NCBI GenBank assembly: GCA_019055375.1
Contig: JAHQIW010000233.1
Span: 1 to 64,000 of the forward strand
Length of the DNA: 64,000 bases
Source of the DNA: Parelaphostrongylus tenuis
Lineage: Eukaryota > Nematoda > Chromadorea > Rhabditida > Metastrongylidae
Direction: 5' to 3'
Numbering within the stretch: position 1 is the stretch's first letter; each line of letters begins with the position of its first letter. The position numbers and the translations under genes are program-made. The notes below the pieces were generated by a model. That model saw only the letters and a program-made list of their open reading frames with translations, was not told the DNA's origin and searched no databases. Positions 35,640 through 45,018 of this stretch are shown piece after piece.

Positions 35640-38600
35640 CATATATATGTACATATAATTGTATACATGTATATATATGTATATACATATATATGTACAT
35701 ATAAATGTATACATGTATATATATATGTATATACATATATGTACATATAAATGTATACGTGTGCATATACATATGCATGCGCATGCGCATACATGTACAT
35801 GTGCATAAGTATATACATACATGTGTATACGTATATACTACATATATATACGTATGTACTAGATATATGTATAAGAGCGCATGTGGCGCAGTGGTTAGAG
35901 GTGCACTGAGTCGCACACGAGGTCACTGGTTCGATCTCGAACCCATGGCTCACCAAGCCATCCATCCCTCCGGGGTCGGTAAATTGGTACCACGCAGGTC
36001 TCGGACTTGTCTGGTAGGATAAGCAGCACTGACTCGGTTCAGCGGGAGGCCACCGCGAGTCATTGTAAAGGCCAGATATGCATTCAATCACCTCAGACGA
36101 AGTTAACAATTGAAGTCGAATGCATGGCGCATCCGTCAGGTATTGATCAACGCCAAAAGCTTTATCCTTCATCCTTTATACGTATATGCATACATGTGTA
36201 TGTGTATATATGCGTATATACACAATTCTCAGGACCGACTATCTATTACCGTCAGCATTGATTGTCTAGTTGATTTTATCAACATTTTTTTTTTTGAAAA
36301 GAAAGGTTGCTGAAACAAGATATTGGATAGATTAATATGGCACAATGTTAATGCGGCGCGGGGAGGTGGAGCGGTGGCCGAGTGGTTAGTCATACTCGTG
36401 AGTCGTTGATCTTCCACACATTTTTCGCCAATCAATCGGCAAACGTTCTCTCGCCTGTCCTCCAGATTGAGAAGAGATCTGCCCGACCTAGATTTGACGT
36501 GTTCGGCAAGTAGACAAAATTCTTAAGCGAGTGATCATTGCAACCAAATGAGTTGAATATTAGTACTATAACTTTTCAAACTTGAAAGAAAAAATCAAAA
36601 AATACGGTCTACCCGAACGCTTGAACTGAGGCGGGTGTTAGGAAAAAACCGCAAAAAGTTTCCTTCTAAATAATTACTGTTCAATTGTTTTTCAAGTCTT
36701 CCAACTACTCAATAGAGACAAGCTGCTCAGAGCCTTGCATCGGGTAAGATTGTGTCTGGTTCTCCAAAGAAGTCGGGTCTTTTTGGCATGGTTGGAGTTT
36801 TGTCTAGACTCCTGACTTCTCTGACCTCAGCCAGATACATTCCTACCCAAGACAGCAAGACTCTAGTGTGTTGCCTCCTATAAATAACTGATATATTTAG
36901 AAACATCGGTGAGAGCTCAAAAAATGAGCTGTTCACAATGCCACCCAAGAAACTTCATTACATCGTTTTGCTGGGGTTATCGGGGTACTTGACTGAGTAG
37001 ATTACAGTTCAATCTCTGACCTTTCCAGGCTCTGAAGATGACAAAACCACCGAAACGTCAGCCATTGTATTACGTGCTACAATCTTGTATCCAACAACTA
37101 CTACACTTAACAATCTTGCATCTGTCTATTGGAGGAAAAAACAAAATTATTCAATCGATTCATTGTTGGAAAGTGTTGAGAGTTCATGCTCGCTCCGTGC
37201 ATCACTATCCCATGCGGCTATTGCTCCTTTCACTCCGTCTACGCGGAGGTTTACTGATAGTTCGCCTGAGAATTTATCTACAAAATGATATTCACGAACT
37301 ATATTTATGCGTCTTCAGCTCCATCCCTTATCCCTAGGAATAGTATTCTAGCATTACTTTGAAAAAAAACAAAGGGACAGCCTCTTAAGTCGGATAGTAC
37401 CCTTCGTCTTTAGCCAATCCTCTCGGAGGACCCAACCCCCGTAGAGAGTTGGCGACTGACGAACATTTTACACGTGCCATTAAGTGAAAATTTGAGTGAA
37501 TGGCAGTATTACCCTCGATTGCTATTGGTTGGCATCGTTGAATCACTCGAAGCGAAAGGTGTTATATAATTAACTATACCAGCCAAGAGCAACTGCGTGT
37601 AAAACACTGCCATTCACTGATAATTTCACTTGATGACACGTGTAGAATGTTCGTCAGTCGCCAACTCTCTACAGGAATTGGATTCCCCCGAGAGGATTGG
37701 CTAATACGAAAAATACTGCCTGACTGATGAAGCTGTCAAGGCCGAAACAGGGCTCTCTAAATTGTCCTATAACAGACCATATGCATGGCTCAAAAAAATC
37801 ATCAGGCACATTGAAGGTTGAGCGTGATCTTAAAAAACACTCGAAATGAAAGTTATGAAACATACGTATACTACATTATGCCGTTATTGATTCTTCGAGA
37901 CCTACCCTGAAAATCATGAATACACCATTGCTGAAAGAAAGAATGGAAACCTTGACAGACCTTCAGAGCGTTTTCCCTATTGATAGCGGATGAGGAGAAC
38001 TGTTCACTATTCGCTTGTAGATATTCTTCCAAAACACTGACTGCATCAGATCCGGAAATCATGCAATCTTCTCTGAAATGAAAAAGAAAAGTGGAAAAGT
38101 GGAAAAGTGGAAAAGAATAACCAGTTAATGAGTCCTCTCGACTGATACTAGTATTGACTAACACTAAACTAACCTTTTCTGGACCACATGCCGAAAGTAA
38201 TCCTTCATTTTCTGATACTTTTTTGTTGTTGAGAATGCACGCGATGAGAGACCTGAAGTCAAACACGCTAGCTTTCCATACAAATGGAGAAGATAGTGGG
38301 GGCAAGAAATTTTACGGACATTTTCTTTTATTAATTGTTTCTAACGGAATTAAGTTTTTGTTCTTACTATCATTCAGAGCAGCCTCTTGCGGTAATTTTG
38401 ACAGAGAATACTGATACATTTGTTTCAAGATGGAATTGTCCCAAGAACAAAAACGACTGTTGATGCTTCAGGATCATCGCTGCATGCCAAGGAAGTACTT
38501 GAACCCAAACGATACTAATGTCCCATCAACAATCGCTTTGCTCTCGGGACAAATAATTCGATCTTGAAGCGAGTGTATGGTACTTATTTGTTAGACGGCG

Positions 38601-40770
38601 ACAAATGAAAAACCGATCCTTCTCGCTGGACAAAAATTTTTTCAAAGCAGTATAAGCGACCATTCGAAAGCTTTAATCTCTGGCTACATTCCTACCTGGC
38701 CGGTTTCTCGAAATACCCTTTACCGACGCTCTGAAATGTAAAATAAAATCATGTCCCACACAACCACGTGTTTTTTCCTTGTCTCGCTTATATTTCGTTG
38801 GACGAAACTCTTTTAGAGTGGTAGTACTTTCGCTAGCACAAATCTCGAAGAACTCAAAAGTGTATTTGCTTTATGGGAAGGCTCTTTTGATAACGCTGTA
38901 AAAAGAAAAGATTCGTGCTTTACTTCTCGTCGGAAAGAGCTCTTTATTCAGACTTCCGATAGCGTAAATTTCAGTGATTCCATCGCTGCGCATAATTTCT
39001 GTAAAAGACCATTCCACTGCAGTGTAGCACGGACAATATGATTCAGCTTCACATAATTGGCAACCCTGTTTAGTGGCCAACTTACTGCGCTAAGAACAAG
39101 GGGCGAGGCGACCGATCGATAAGGGTTAGACATGTAGGGTGCAGCTCGTTTTCAATTGGAAAATTCCCAGGAAACGGTATTTCCAAGAAATAAGTACAGC
39201 GTTGAAATCACAGAAAATTACACTATCGAACCGTTGTTCATAACTCAGAAATCAGTCCTTTCCTGCGGAGAAATGAGGGCGTGGATCAGAAATTTCTCTT
39301 TCTTGTTACAGCGTTATTAAAAGGGTTTTCCAAGAAGCGGCCGTATACGCAGTAGCCGGAGATTTGAGCTTTCTAAAGATCACTAACATTCTAATGAAAA
39401 TTCTTGTCCAGCGAAAATGCCCGAGGGTAAAACATAAGTCTTATTTTTACTAATACAGCGTACTAGAAAAGCCTTTCCAGAAGAAGGTCAGAACTACTAG
39501 TGAAGAGAAATATGCTATCAAGTATTTACTAATACTCTGAAAGTAATGAGAAAATGCGTCGTCCTTAAAAGGGTACAATTCAATTATGAGAGGACAAATG
39601 AAAAGCGGATCTCATTCGCTGAAACGGGAGTTTTTACAAGAGAGTTAGTAACTGTTCGAAAGCTGAGACTTGAGACTATAGTCCTGTGACGCCGGTTTTT
39701 GAAAAACAACTCGTTTGACGTTGCTACCAGAGGAGATTTCTTGGCTTCAAACAAGCATATTTCTCACCGGATAGAGCGCTTTCTTTGGACTATTAGTATT
39801 CAATCGATAGCGTAATAGTTCGTCATTCCAACGCTGTGCATAATATGTAACAGAATTGAGTGATGAGCAAAAACGCGGCCTCAGGCGGGAATTGAACCCT
39901 CGTTTCATCTTATCCAGGGACGCTCTAACCACTACACCACCGGGGCACATTTGTCCGACCACTCATTCTTCATTGCTATTCTTCATTGCTATGCTTATAC
40001 CCTAGAAGAAGGCTTCTCTGCAACGCAGCAGGTGAAATAAGTTTAATCCGCATATGAGATCAAGGGGGCCTTTGGCCAGTTCACGTGCCTATGTGAGGCA
40101 GCCACGTGAACTGCTGACGCGATACTTCTCTACGGGTTCATGAACTCGCATGTGAGTTGGCCATGGAGGCCATTGATCGCAGAAGGGAATTCGATTTATT
40201 TTACCTACTGCATTTCGGAGAGACGGTCTTTTCAGGATATGATCACAGCGTTGGAATCAAACTCGATTATGCTATCGAATGATTACTAATAGTCCAAAGA
40301 AAGAAATCTGTACGGCGAGAAATATGCGTGTCTGAAGCCAAGAAATCTCCTCCTGTAGCAGTGTCAACAAGAGTCTTTTTCGAAAACCGGCGACGTGGGG
40401 CTGTAGCCTCAGGTCTCAGCTTTCGAATGGTTACTAATGCTCCTATGAAAATTTCCTATACAGAGAATGAAATTGGTTTTTCATGTGTCCTTTCATAACA
40501 GAAAAGAACTCTCAAAAGGTTGTAAAAGGGCTCGAATGACAGAAAAGTACCACAGTGAGAATCTGTACAATGCAGAGCAGAATTACCTGGTGAGGCCATT
40601 TCTGGCCGATGGTGATTCTCGTCATTAGGCATAGAGATCCTAAGAGGTTCAATCCTGACCGGCTCACTTCGTAGACATCCTCGTGGAGGTTTTGGAGGCG
40701 GAGGGCATGATGGCTGTACTGACGACGACGCCGAGTCATTACTGGTCGACAGTCGACGTCTTGTGATCAT
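25461..40770 (-). CDS. let-99-like: DEP-domain protein of the LET-99/DEPDC1 family, about 14 exons
   Basis: Exons: 40587-40770, 38174-38252, 37961-38072, 34683-34810, 33403-33500, 33153-33332, 32254-32368, about 32095-32213, 31919-32036, 28099-28232, 27914-28040, 26636-26731, 26467-26543, 25461-25674 (stop), about 590 residues. All junctions keep frame except exon 7 to 8, where I found no matching acceptor; the acceptor at 28232 (ATTGAAG) is weak. Exons 2-4 form the DEP fold ([28 protein letters not shown]). Later blocks follow DEPDC1 order: [39 protein letters not shown], and the conserved C-terminal motif [18 protein letters not shown] then SIYRKYF. In C. elegans LET-99 acts at the cell cortex with G-protein signalling to position the spindle; function here is inferred. 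The N-terminal exon is proline-rich ([10 protein letters not shown]) and its ATG follows CTCTTCAG, fitting a trans-splice site. A piece before [10 protein letters not shown] may be missing. Confidence 0.72.
26031..26230. repeat. TA/TATG-rich microsatellite
   Basis: Runs of TA and TATG/TGTA, including an uninterrupted TA tract at about 26175-26214, lying in the intron between the last two exons of the DEP-domain gene. Confidence 0.9.
27015..27125 (-). mobile_element. SINE family A
   Basis: TTGAGTGGTATGCAAACCTT, CTGAATCCGCGTTTCACCTA and GTGTTACCACTACGCCACC are the complements of tail, B box and A box. It is intronic in the DEP-domain gene. Confidence 0.55.
28481..28739. mobile_element. TTAA-bounded MITE, piggyBac-like ends
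   Basis: TTAA stands at both ends (28481 and 28736). The left terminus CCCTTTGGGGACCGTTGAC is mirrored by the right terminus (reverse complement CCCTTTCGGGACCATCGAC), followed by matching subterminal CTCTAACCTC and TTTGGAAT. TTAA target plus CCCT-like ends is the piggyBac signature. It is 259 bp, has no ORF, and lies in an intron of the DEP-domain gene. Confidence 0.75.
29205..30660 (+). mobile_element. RTE-type LINE, 5'-truncated, reverse transcriptase with frameshifts
   Basis: The segment encodes the reverse transcriptase of an RTE element. Block order: [74 protein letters not shown], the catalytic FADDIVLI (near 29840; YADD box with F), then [14 protein letters not shown] and [19 protein letters not shown]. 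The second reading block from 30185 ([30 protein letters not shown]) is the thumb and C-terminal part ending LDDQRDER. A one- or two-base shift near 30150 separates the blocks and another lies in an A-run near 29310. The endonuclease part is missing, as expected for 5' truncation. The better coding state implies that it is younger than the copy at 3640. It sits in an intron of the DEP-domain gene, opposite strand. Confidence 0.9.
30797..31363 (+). mobile_element. Internally deleted mariner copy
   Basis: The ends are inverted repeats (AAAAAGTTTGTGCCG at left; its complement CGGCACAAACTTTT near 31338). One open frame joins an N-terminal helix-turn-helix remnant ([20 protein letters not shown]), a middle block ([20 protein letters not shown]) and the mariner C terminus ([16 protein letters not shown]). 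The whole DDE core has been lost in frame. Intronic in the DEP-domain gene. Confidence 0.65.
31665..31865 (+). mobile_element. SINE family B, 3' part
   Basis: CACACTTGTCTGGCATGAT, GGGCCACCGCGAGTCATTGT and GGCGCATCCCTCAGCAATTT in family order; the tRNA-like head is missing. Confidence 0.6.
32700..32815 (-). mobile_element. SINE family A
   Basis: TTGAGTGATATGCAAAACTC, then GTAGAACCCGCGTCTTACCC and GTGTTTACCACTGCACTATT. It faces the plus-strand copy at 32930. Confidence 0.5.
32930..33065 (+). mobile_element. SINE family A with 3' tail
   Basis: CGATAGCTCACTATTAGCAC, GAGACGCGGATTCATCTCTC and the tail CATATCACTCAATGATATTC followed by ACTGTTTGAAGAGGTTAAAT, a 3' end shared with the copies near 9780-9870 and 13195-13250. 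Confidence 0.5.
34002..34231. mobile_element. MITE with long inverted termini
   Basis: The left TTGACTTCCGTGGACCCAAA and right TTTGGGTCCACGGAAGTCAA are perfect complements. The match continues imperfectly through CCACCTCCTTTG and CGATTAGTCGC. 230 bp, no ORF, in an intron of the DEP-domain gene. Confidence 0.8.
34295..34410 (-). mobile_element. SINE family B fragment
   Basis: GCTATGCATTCGTCTCGAAT, GTGACTGAATGCATATCAGG and CAATGACTCGCGGTGGCC match the complement of the family B 3' half. Confidence 0.5.
34420..34625. mobile_element. Half of a MITE
   Basis: The end ATGTCGAAACACGTGTCTAG, followed by GATATGTTATCAGATTA, recurs at 46683-46765 and resembles the AACACGTGTTTCGA motif of the element at 49882, suggesting one diverged family. 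Confidence 0.35.
34850..35085 (-). mobile_element. SINE family B
   Basis: Complementary order: AAAGCTATCGGCGTCGATCA, GGATGCGCTGTGCACTTTTC, ATTTACAGTGACTAGCGG, GGTACCAATTTACGGACC. It is truncated before the tRNA-like head and abuts the RTE fragment. Confidence 0.55.
35100..35605 (-). mobile_element. RTE LINE 3' fragment
   Basis: Reverse complement encodes the same C-terminal block as 30190-30655, including the AGHVMHF-like and [13 protein letters not shown] motifs and the ending region of the LDDQRD type. It is cut exactly where the TA microsatellite begins at about 35603. Confidence 0.75.
35603..35865. repeat. TA / TATGTATACA microsatellite
   Basis: Tracts of TA and alternating TATATGTATATACA/CATG units. 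Long frames on both strands consist of Y, I, T and C repeats and are artefacts. Confidence 0.9.
35876..36175 (+). mobile_element. SINE family B, complete-looking reference copy
   Basis: A tRNA-like head (GCGCATGTGGCGCAGTGGTT with A-box spacing, then CACTGGTTCGATCTCGAACC as B box) is followed by a body of about 225 bases with fixed landmarks (CCGGGGTCGGTAAATTGGTA, GCCACCGCGAGTCATTGTAA, GCATGGCGCATCCGTCAGG) ending in CAAAAGCTTTATCCTT. About 300 bp and no ORF of its own. A cloverleaf could not be completed, so a functional tRNA is excluded. Confidence 0.75.
36178..36222. repeat. Short TATA/TGTG microsatellite
   Basis: TATACGTATATGCATACATG and related units directly after the SINE B tail, as often seen at SINE 3' ends. 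Confidence 0.6.
37405..37715. mobile_element. Large inverted-repeat element
   Basis: Arms of about 110 bases: AGCCAATCCTCTCGG and GAGAGTTGGCGACTGACGAA on the left recur as reverse complements on the right (TTCGTCAGTCGCCAACTCTC, CCGAGAGGATTGGCT). The space between the arms is about 100 bases and non-coding. The arm end also occurs near 1694. Confidence 0.75.
38600..39850. repeat. Diverged tandem-like copies of a repeat of about 190 nt
   Basis: Landmarks recur several times: a lysine-free CGAAAAATTTTTTC-like start, TACAGCGT followed by AAAAGGCTTTTCC-like text, then a TTCGAAAGCT/GAGCTTTC segment and CTAATACTCTGAAAG. Boundaries are approximate. No protein coding is evident. Confidence 0.45.
39855..39965 (-). 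mobile_element. SINE family A
   Basis: TTGAGTGATGAGCAAAAACG, GGCGGGAATTGAACCCTCGT and CTAACCACTACACCACCGGG give tail, B box and A box in complement. It is the closest to a tRNA of all copies, but the anticodon arm does not fold. Confidence 0.6.
40190..40475. repeat. Inverted copy of the 39610-39850 repeat
   Basis: The text GCTATCGAATGATTACTAAT, CCAAGAAATCTCCTCCTGTA and CTCAGCTTTCGAATGGTTAC is the reverse complement of 39610-39850, giving arms of about 240 bases some 350 bases apart with a SINE between them. Confidence 0.65.
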
Positions 40771-40974
40771 CTGAAGAGCTACTAGAATGACCAGGAGGAT
40801 TACCACAACTGCCGAAGAAGAATGAAAATCTCTGAGAGGGAGAGAAGATCTTAACAGCCGAATAGACGTTTTTATCGATAGTGCCTGTGGTTTCATCTTA
40901 ACCAACAGATGTACTATTCCTAAATTCTGCTATTTTACCGCTTTTTTCCGCTGTGTTATGATGGCACATATATA

Positions 40975-41100
40975 CCTAAGAGAACTGATCGATGAGCAAA
41001 AATACGGCCTCAGACGGGAATCGAACTCGCGTTTCATCCATGCCGGAGACGCGTGCTACTACCACTACACCACCGAGGTACAATTGCACCGCCACTCATT
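40975..41100 (-). mobile_element. SINE family A
   Basis: CTGATCGATGAGCAAAAATA, GGGAATCGAACTCGCGTTTC and CTACCACTACACCACCGAGG. It lies just upstream of the DEP-domain gene start. Confidence 0.6.
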
Positions 41101-41689
41101 CTTCAACATCTCAATATCTCATCCTTCTACCAACTCAGTCATTTAGTCATTATTTTAGATAAGGACTAAGAAGCATTGAAACAATATCAGCTCAAAAAAA
41201 GGCAAAAACAAAAGCGATCTCGAGAGATCTTCATTTAAAAAAAACGAGAATTTTTAATGCGATTTTCTAACACTATACTACCATACGGTCTCACACATCC
41301 GAGGCACCAAATAAAAGGTGGCCAGTCAATAAAAAAAAACAAAGAAAAATTGAAGAAAAGCGAAAAAATTAACAAAAAGAACGAAAAAATGGGAGGAAAA
41401 ATCAATAAGAACCTAAAAATCGATTGTAGATCAAAGCGCTCCTTAGTGCTGAAAGACTTGCACAGCGTGAGGCTTCTTAATATGGAATATCTAAGGATAT
41501 TTTCGACAATTACAAAGAAAAATCCCCGACGTTAGCAGAACAGAAGCGTAAACAAAATTTGAATTTATGTAATTGGCGCGCTGAACGCCTTGGCATTGGA
41601 GCGCGATATTGTGCGACGAAAATGGCTTCGGTGATCTGTGGCGTGGGTGTGAATCCACTAATTCTTGGAAATGGTAGATCACATGAAGA

Positions 41690-41942
41690 AAAGCCTCTCG
41701 ATGTTGGTCAGTGAACTCTGAAGGACGTGCTATGCATTTGGTTCGATTCGTAGCATCGCTTGAGGCGAATGAATGCATATCCGGCCTTTCCCAGGCGACT
41801 CGTCCTCCCAGACAAGTCTGCTACCAATCCACCAACCCTGGATAGATGGAAGGTTTGCTGAGCCTTGTGTTGGGCGCGGGATCGAACTACGGGCCACGTG
41901 AGGTGGCACGACATCTCTAACCACTGCGCCACACGCGCCTCT
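41690..41942 (-). mobile_element. SINE family B
   Basis: From GGACGTGCTATGCATTTGGT at the 3' side to GGGATCGAACTACGGGCCAC (B box) and CTAACCACTGCGCCACACGC (A box). The body is shorter than in the 35876 copy. Confidence 0.65.
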
Positions 41943-42074
41943 AATCATGGATAACATAGAAGAAACAGCGTTGTGAGTAGTGAAGAGTTATTGGCCATTT
42001 CTGGACTGATAAGTTGTAGGAGGTAGTTGAGTATGGCCGTAGGCGTATTTATTCTCACATGCTAATTCAATGTG

Positions 42075-42375
42075 AGCGCATGTGGCGCAGTGGTTTGATG
42101 TGCTCTGCGTCGCACTCAAGGTCAATAGTTCGGTCTCGCGTTCACGGCTCACCAGGCCATCCATCCCTCCGGGGTTGGTAAGTTGGTACTAGACTGGTCT
42201 CAGACTTGTCTGGGAGGATGAGCAGCACTGACTCGATAAAGCGGGAAGCCACCGCGAGTCATTGTAAAGACCAAATATGCATTCAATCACCTCAAATGAA
42301 GTAAAAAATTGAAGACGAATGCATGGCGCATCCCTCAGGGATTAATTAAGGCCGAGAGCTTTATCCTTTAGAGCT
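42075..42375 (+). mobile_element. SINE family B
   Basis: GCGCATGTGGCGCAGTGGTT, AGTTCGGTCTCGCGTTCACG, CCGGGGTTGGTAAGTTGGTA, GCGCATCCCTCAGGGATTAA. It faces the copy at 41690-41942, forming an inverted SINE pair about 130 bases apart. Confidence 0.7.
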
Positions 42376-42484
42376 TTGCTAACCAGAGGTTGAGAGAAGA
42401 AAAGTGGTTCACGGCAGGAATCCACATGAATTCCTGATTTTACTGCTATCATAGCACTACTATGAAGTCATAACTATATATCCA

Positions 42485-42595
42485 AGAATGTTCAGGGATG
42501 TGCAGATCGTTGAACGTCGGACGGAAGTCGAACCCGCATCTCACTCTTCTAAGGGGATGTGCGTACTATTGCACTACCAAAGCTTCTGCTCTTCT
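42485..42595 (-). mobile_element. SINE family A, diverged
   Basis: GAAGTCGAACCCGCATCTCA and CGTACTATTGCACTACCAAA correspond to complemented B and A boxes. Confidence 0.5.
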
Positions 42596-42714
42596 ATCAC
42601 TCTTTCTGTCATAAAGGTATCGGAGCAATCAGCAAGCAGTTGTAAACGGGGTTTACACTATGGTGCGGAAACTCGATAAGCAGTCACTTCTTTGCAGTTG
42701 TTTTTATTAAAGTT

Positions 42715-43978
42715 GAACTTAGGCTTAGATTTTGGTACTAGAGCATTAAACATCAAATTTATTAACTAGAAGTAATTAAAACTGCTTAACAACATTATTT
42801 AAAGTAGGCGCCATCAGCCCGAACAGATTTCTGGTATCTCTCAGGCAACAAGTCATTGTCGCTTCGTGCAGAAATTTCTGAGCTTTCATTTGATACCAAA
42901 TTTACTCATACTTACGACATCATGGCCGCTCAACGATGCTTTTATCTCAATTTGCTCTTTACGAGTACGAACTGGGACGCGATACACAGACCACCGTCGA
43001 GAACATCGACCGTGCAAAGGCTCAAGGATTTGTGTCCGAGCGAACAGCGTTTTGATTCTTTCTGATTCTCGCGCCGACAACATCAATTTGAAGGACTAGC
43101 TGCGTTTCGGACGTCTGCGCGAAGTTTATCGAGAAGCCGACATCGAAGCAGTTGAAGAGGATCCGACTTTGCCTATCGAGGATTTCCCTGGCGATTTCAC
43201 TGTGGTCGTGTGACAATCAGCAGAACATTGAAGACAGTAGGCAAGAAGTACAAGTGGAACGAACGTCGCCGTAGTCTTATCTACTTTAAGAAAAAGCAAG
43301 CCTGCATGTCTCCAAGACAAAAAGGAGGTTGAACCGAACTGGGCTGGGAGTTGGTGCTTCATGCGCCGTTCAATCCTGACTTGTCGCCATCTGTATTAGC
43401 TCCTCAGGTCATTAAAGCACTTATTGAGCAAAAAGAGCTTCCGAGACGTCAATCAGCTGTGACGAGGATTGAGAGGTTTCTCTGAATCCATGGATGAGGT
43501 GTTCTGTAAGCGCGGTATTCATTTGTTGCCTGAGAGATGGCTGATATGAGTCCAAGCTGATGGCTCATACTTTGAATTGTGTTGTTGAGAGGATAAAGGA
43601 TAAGAGTCTAAGAGTTGATCAATCCATGTGGGATGCGCCATGCATTCGTCTTCAATTTTTAACTTCGTTTGAGGTGATTGAATGCATGTCTGGCCATTAC
43701 ATTGACTCGCAGTGGCCTCCCGCTGAACAAGTCAGTGCTGTTTATCCTCCTAGACAAGTCTGAGACCCAGTCTCGTACAAATTTACCTACCCCGGAGAAA
43801 TGGATGGGTTTGGTGAACCGTGAGCGCGAGATCGAACCATTGATCACGTGTGCGACGTAGAGCACCTCTAACCACTGCGCCACATATGCTCACAGTGTTG
43901 TTAAGCAATATCAATTACTTCGATTAGCAAATATGGGTGTTGATTGCTCTAATGCCAGATCTTATGAGAAGACCTAAT
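42715..43978 (+). pseudogene. mariner element with decayed transposase, interrupted by a SINE
   Basis: The termini are inverted: left TTGGTACTAGAGCATTAAAC, right (complemented) CTGGCATTAGAGCAATCAAC. The N-terminal helix-turn-helix region reads in several frames at 42940-43110 (YEYELGRDTQTTVEN, AKAQGFVSERTAF), followed by LREVYREADIEAVEED and, near 43210-43280, TLKTVGKKYKWNERR. The end of the catalytic domain remains near 43345-43400 as ELVLHAPFNPDLSP, which corresponds to the HxPYSPDLxPSDYHLF block carrying the last catalytic aspartate. Stops and frameshifts make it inactive. A family B SINE sits at 43575-43895 before the right terminus. The family is a mariner-type Tc1/mariner element whose termini are shared with the three fold-back elements. 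Confidence 0.75.
43575..43895 (-). mobile_element. SINE family B inserted in the mariner relic
   Basis: Complemented landmarks from AAGAGTTGATCAATCCATGT and GCGCCATGCATTCGTCTTC to CGAGATCGAACCATTGATCA (B box) and CTAACCACTGCGCCACATAT (A box). Confidence 0.7.
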
Positions 43979-44561
43979 GACAACAATAGTGGATTGAAAT
44001 GACATTACGGAAAAGCACCAGCGAGTCAAAATTGGGGTTCAAAATGTCTACCTCATAAATTCTTAATTAGTTTACCGCGTTCCTCACACAAAAATCTCAT
44101 GGCCACGCGCACTTGAAGCTTATAGGTTTATCTAGCTGGTTCGGAATTTCTTCAGAGACGATATAGAATCCTATCTAGACATAAATAGGTTAGACAAATA
44201 CTTTTGGTTTATAATTTTGACCATGTAGCTATAAGGCACCTCTTTGTGAAAAGATGAAGGCGATAAGAAACGAGAGAACATCGGAATGGCAACGTGGCAA
44301 CGTAGGTGGAAAGTGTTTAATGTTCAGAATCAATAGTGTTTTTGTTCTGAATCAACGTTGACCGTGAATCGGCATCATTCATCAGAATGTTTAGGGAAGA
44401 CAATAAGGTTATCATTCGCTCTTTCTAATTAAGGACGTTCCAGCTCAAGTGTACTAATGTGGAGCTGATATGGCGATTCGATGAACTTGTGATAATAAGC
44501 AGCGTTGCTGGAAGTGTAGAGAAGACATGACGTGGAAACAGTTATGATATTTGGTTTGACG

Positions 44562-45018
44562 CTACCATGAGCCTTCCACTCCTCTGGGACAAATCCCCGT
44601 TGGAAATTTGTCCGAGAAAAGTTCCCTTAATCCACAAACTCCGTGCTGCTTCTTATGGTGAACAATTGTGACGACAGCCGATTCATCAAAAGAGGTGCCG
44701 GGACCAACACAAAACTCGAAACAGAGCAATGTGAATAAATAATTGGTCATATACCCTATAACATGTTTATCAAAACATAAGATCTCAGTGGAAAGTCAGC
44801 AGCCGTTCACGTCCATCAGCAGAGTTTGCTCAAAATGAGCTGGCGAAGTGGGAAGGGCACGATTTGTAGCAAAAATGTTTTGAATTCCAAATTTTTCCAT
44901 ATCTTGAATTTCCTCTTCGGAATTGGCGACGTGCTGAGGACCGTAAACATAAAATTGAAGGACAGGGCTCCTCTTTGAACTTTGAAGTTTTCCAGATCTT
45001 CTGGATAATGTTGGCAAT
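44562..45018 (-). CDS. Open, protein-like segments of unresolved origin
   Basis: After the acceptor ATTATCCAG at about 45019 three frames stay open. The best reads VLQFYVYGPQHVANSEEEIQ, DMEKFGIQNIF and then stops at 44796. A second open segment at 44562-44700 contains VPEEWKAHG in one frame, a phrase typical of the start of LINE reverse transcriptases, and VGPGTSFDESAVVTIV in another. It could be the 3' exon of a host gene next to a LINE remnant. I cannot choose. Confidence 0.25.

Noticed and set aside
35504..36172. Frames of 66-206 codons over the second microsatellite
   Set aside because: Same artefact: repeat-derived residues plus a piece of SINE B.
41257..41535. Lysine-rich 92-codon plus frame
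   Set aside because: Low-complexity A-rich sequence; no splice or family support.
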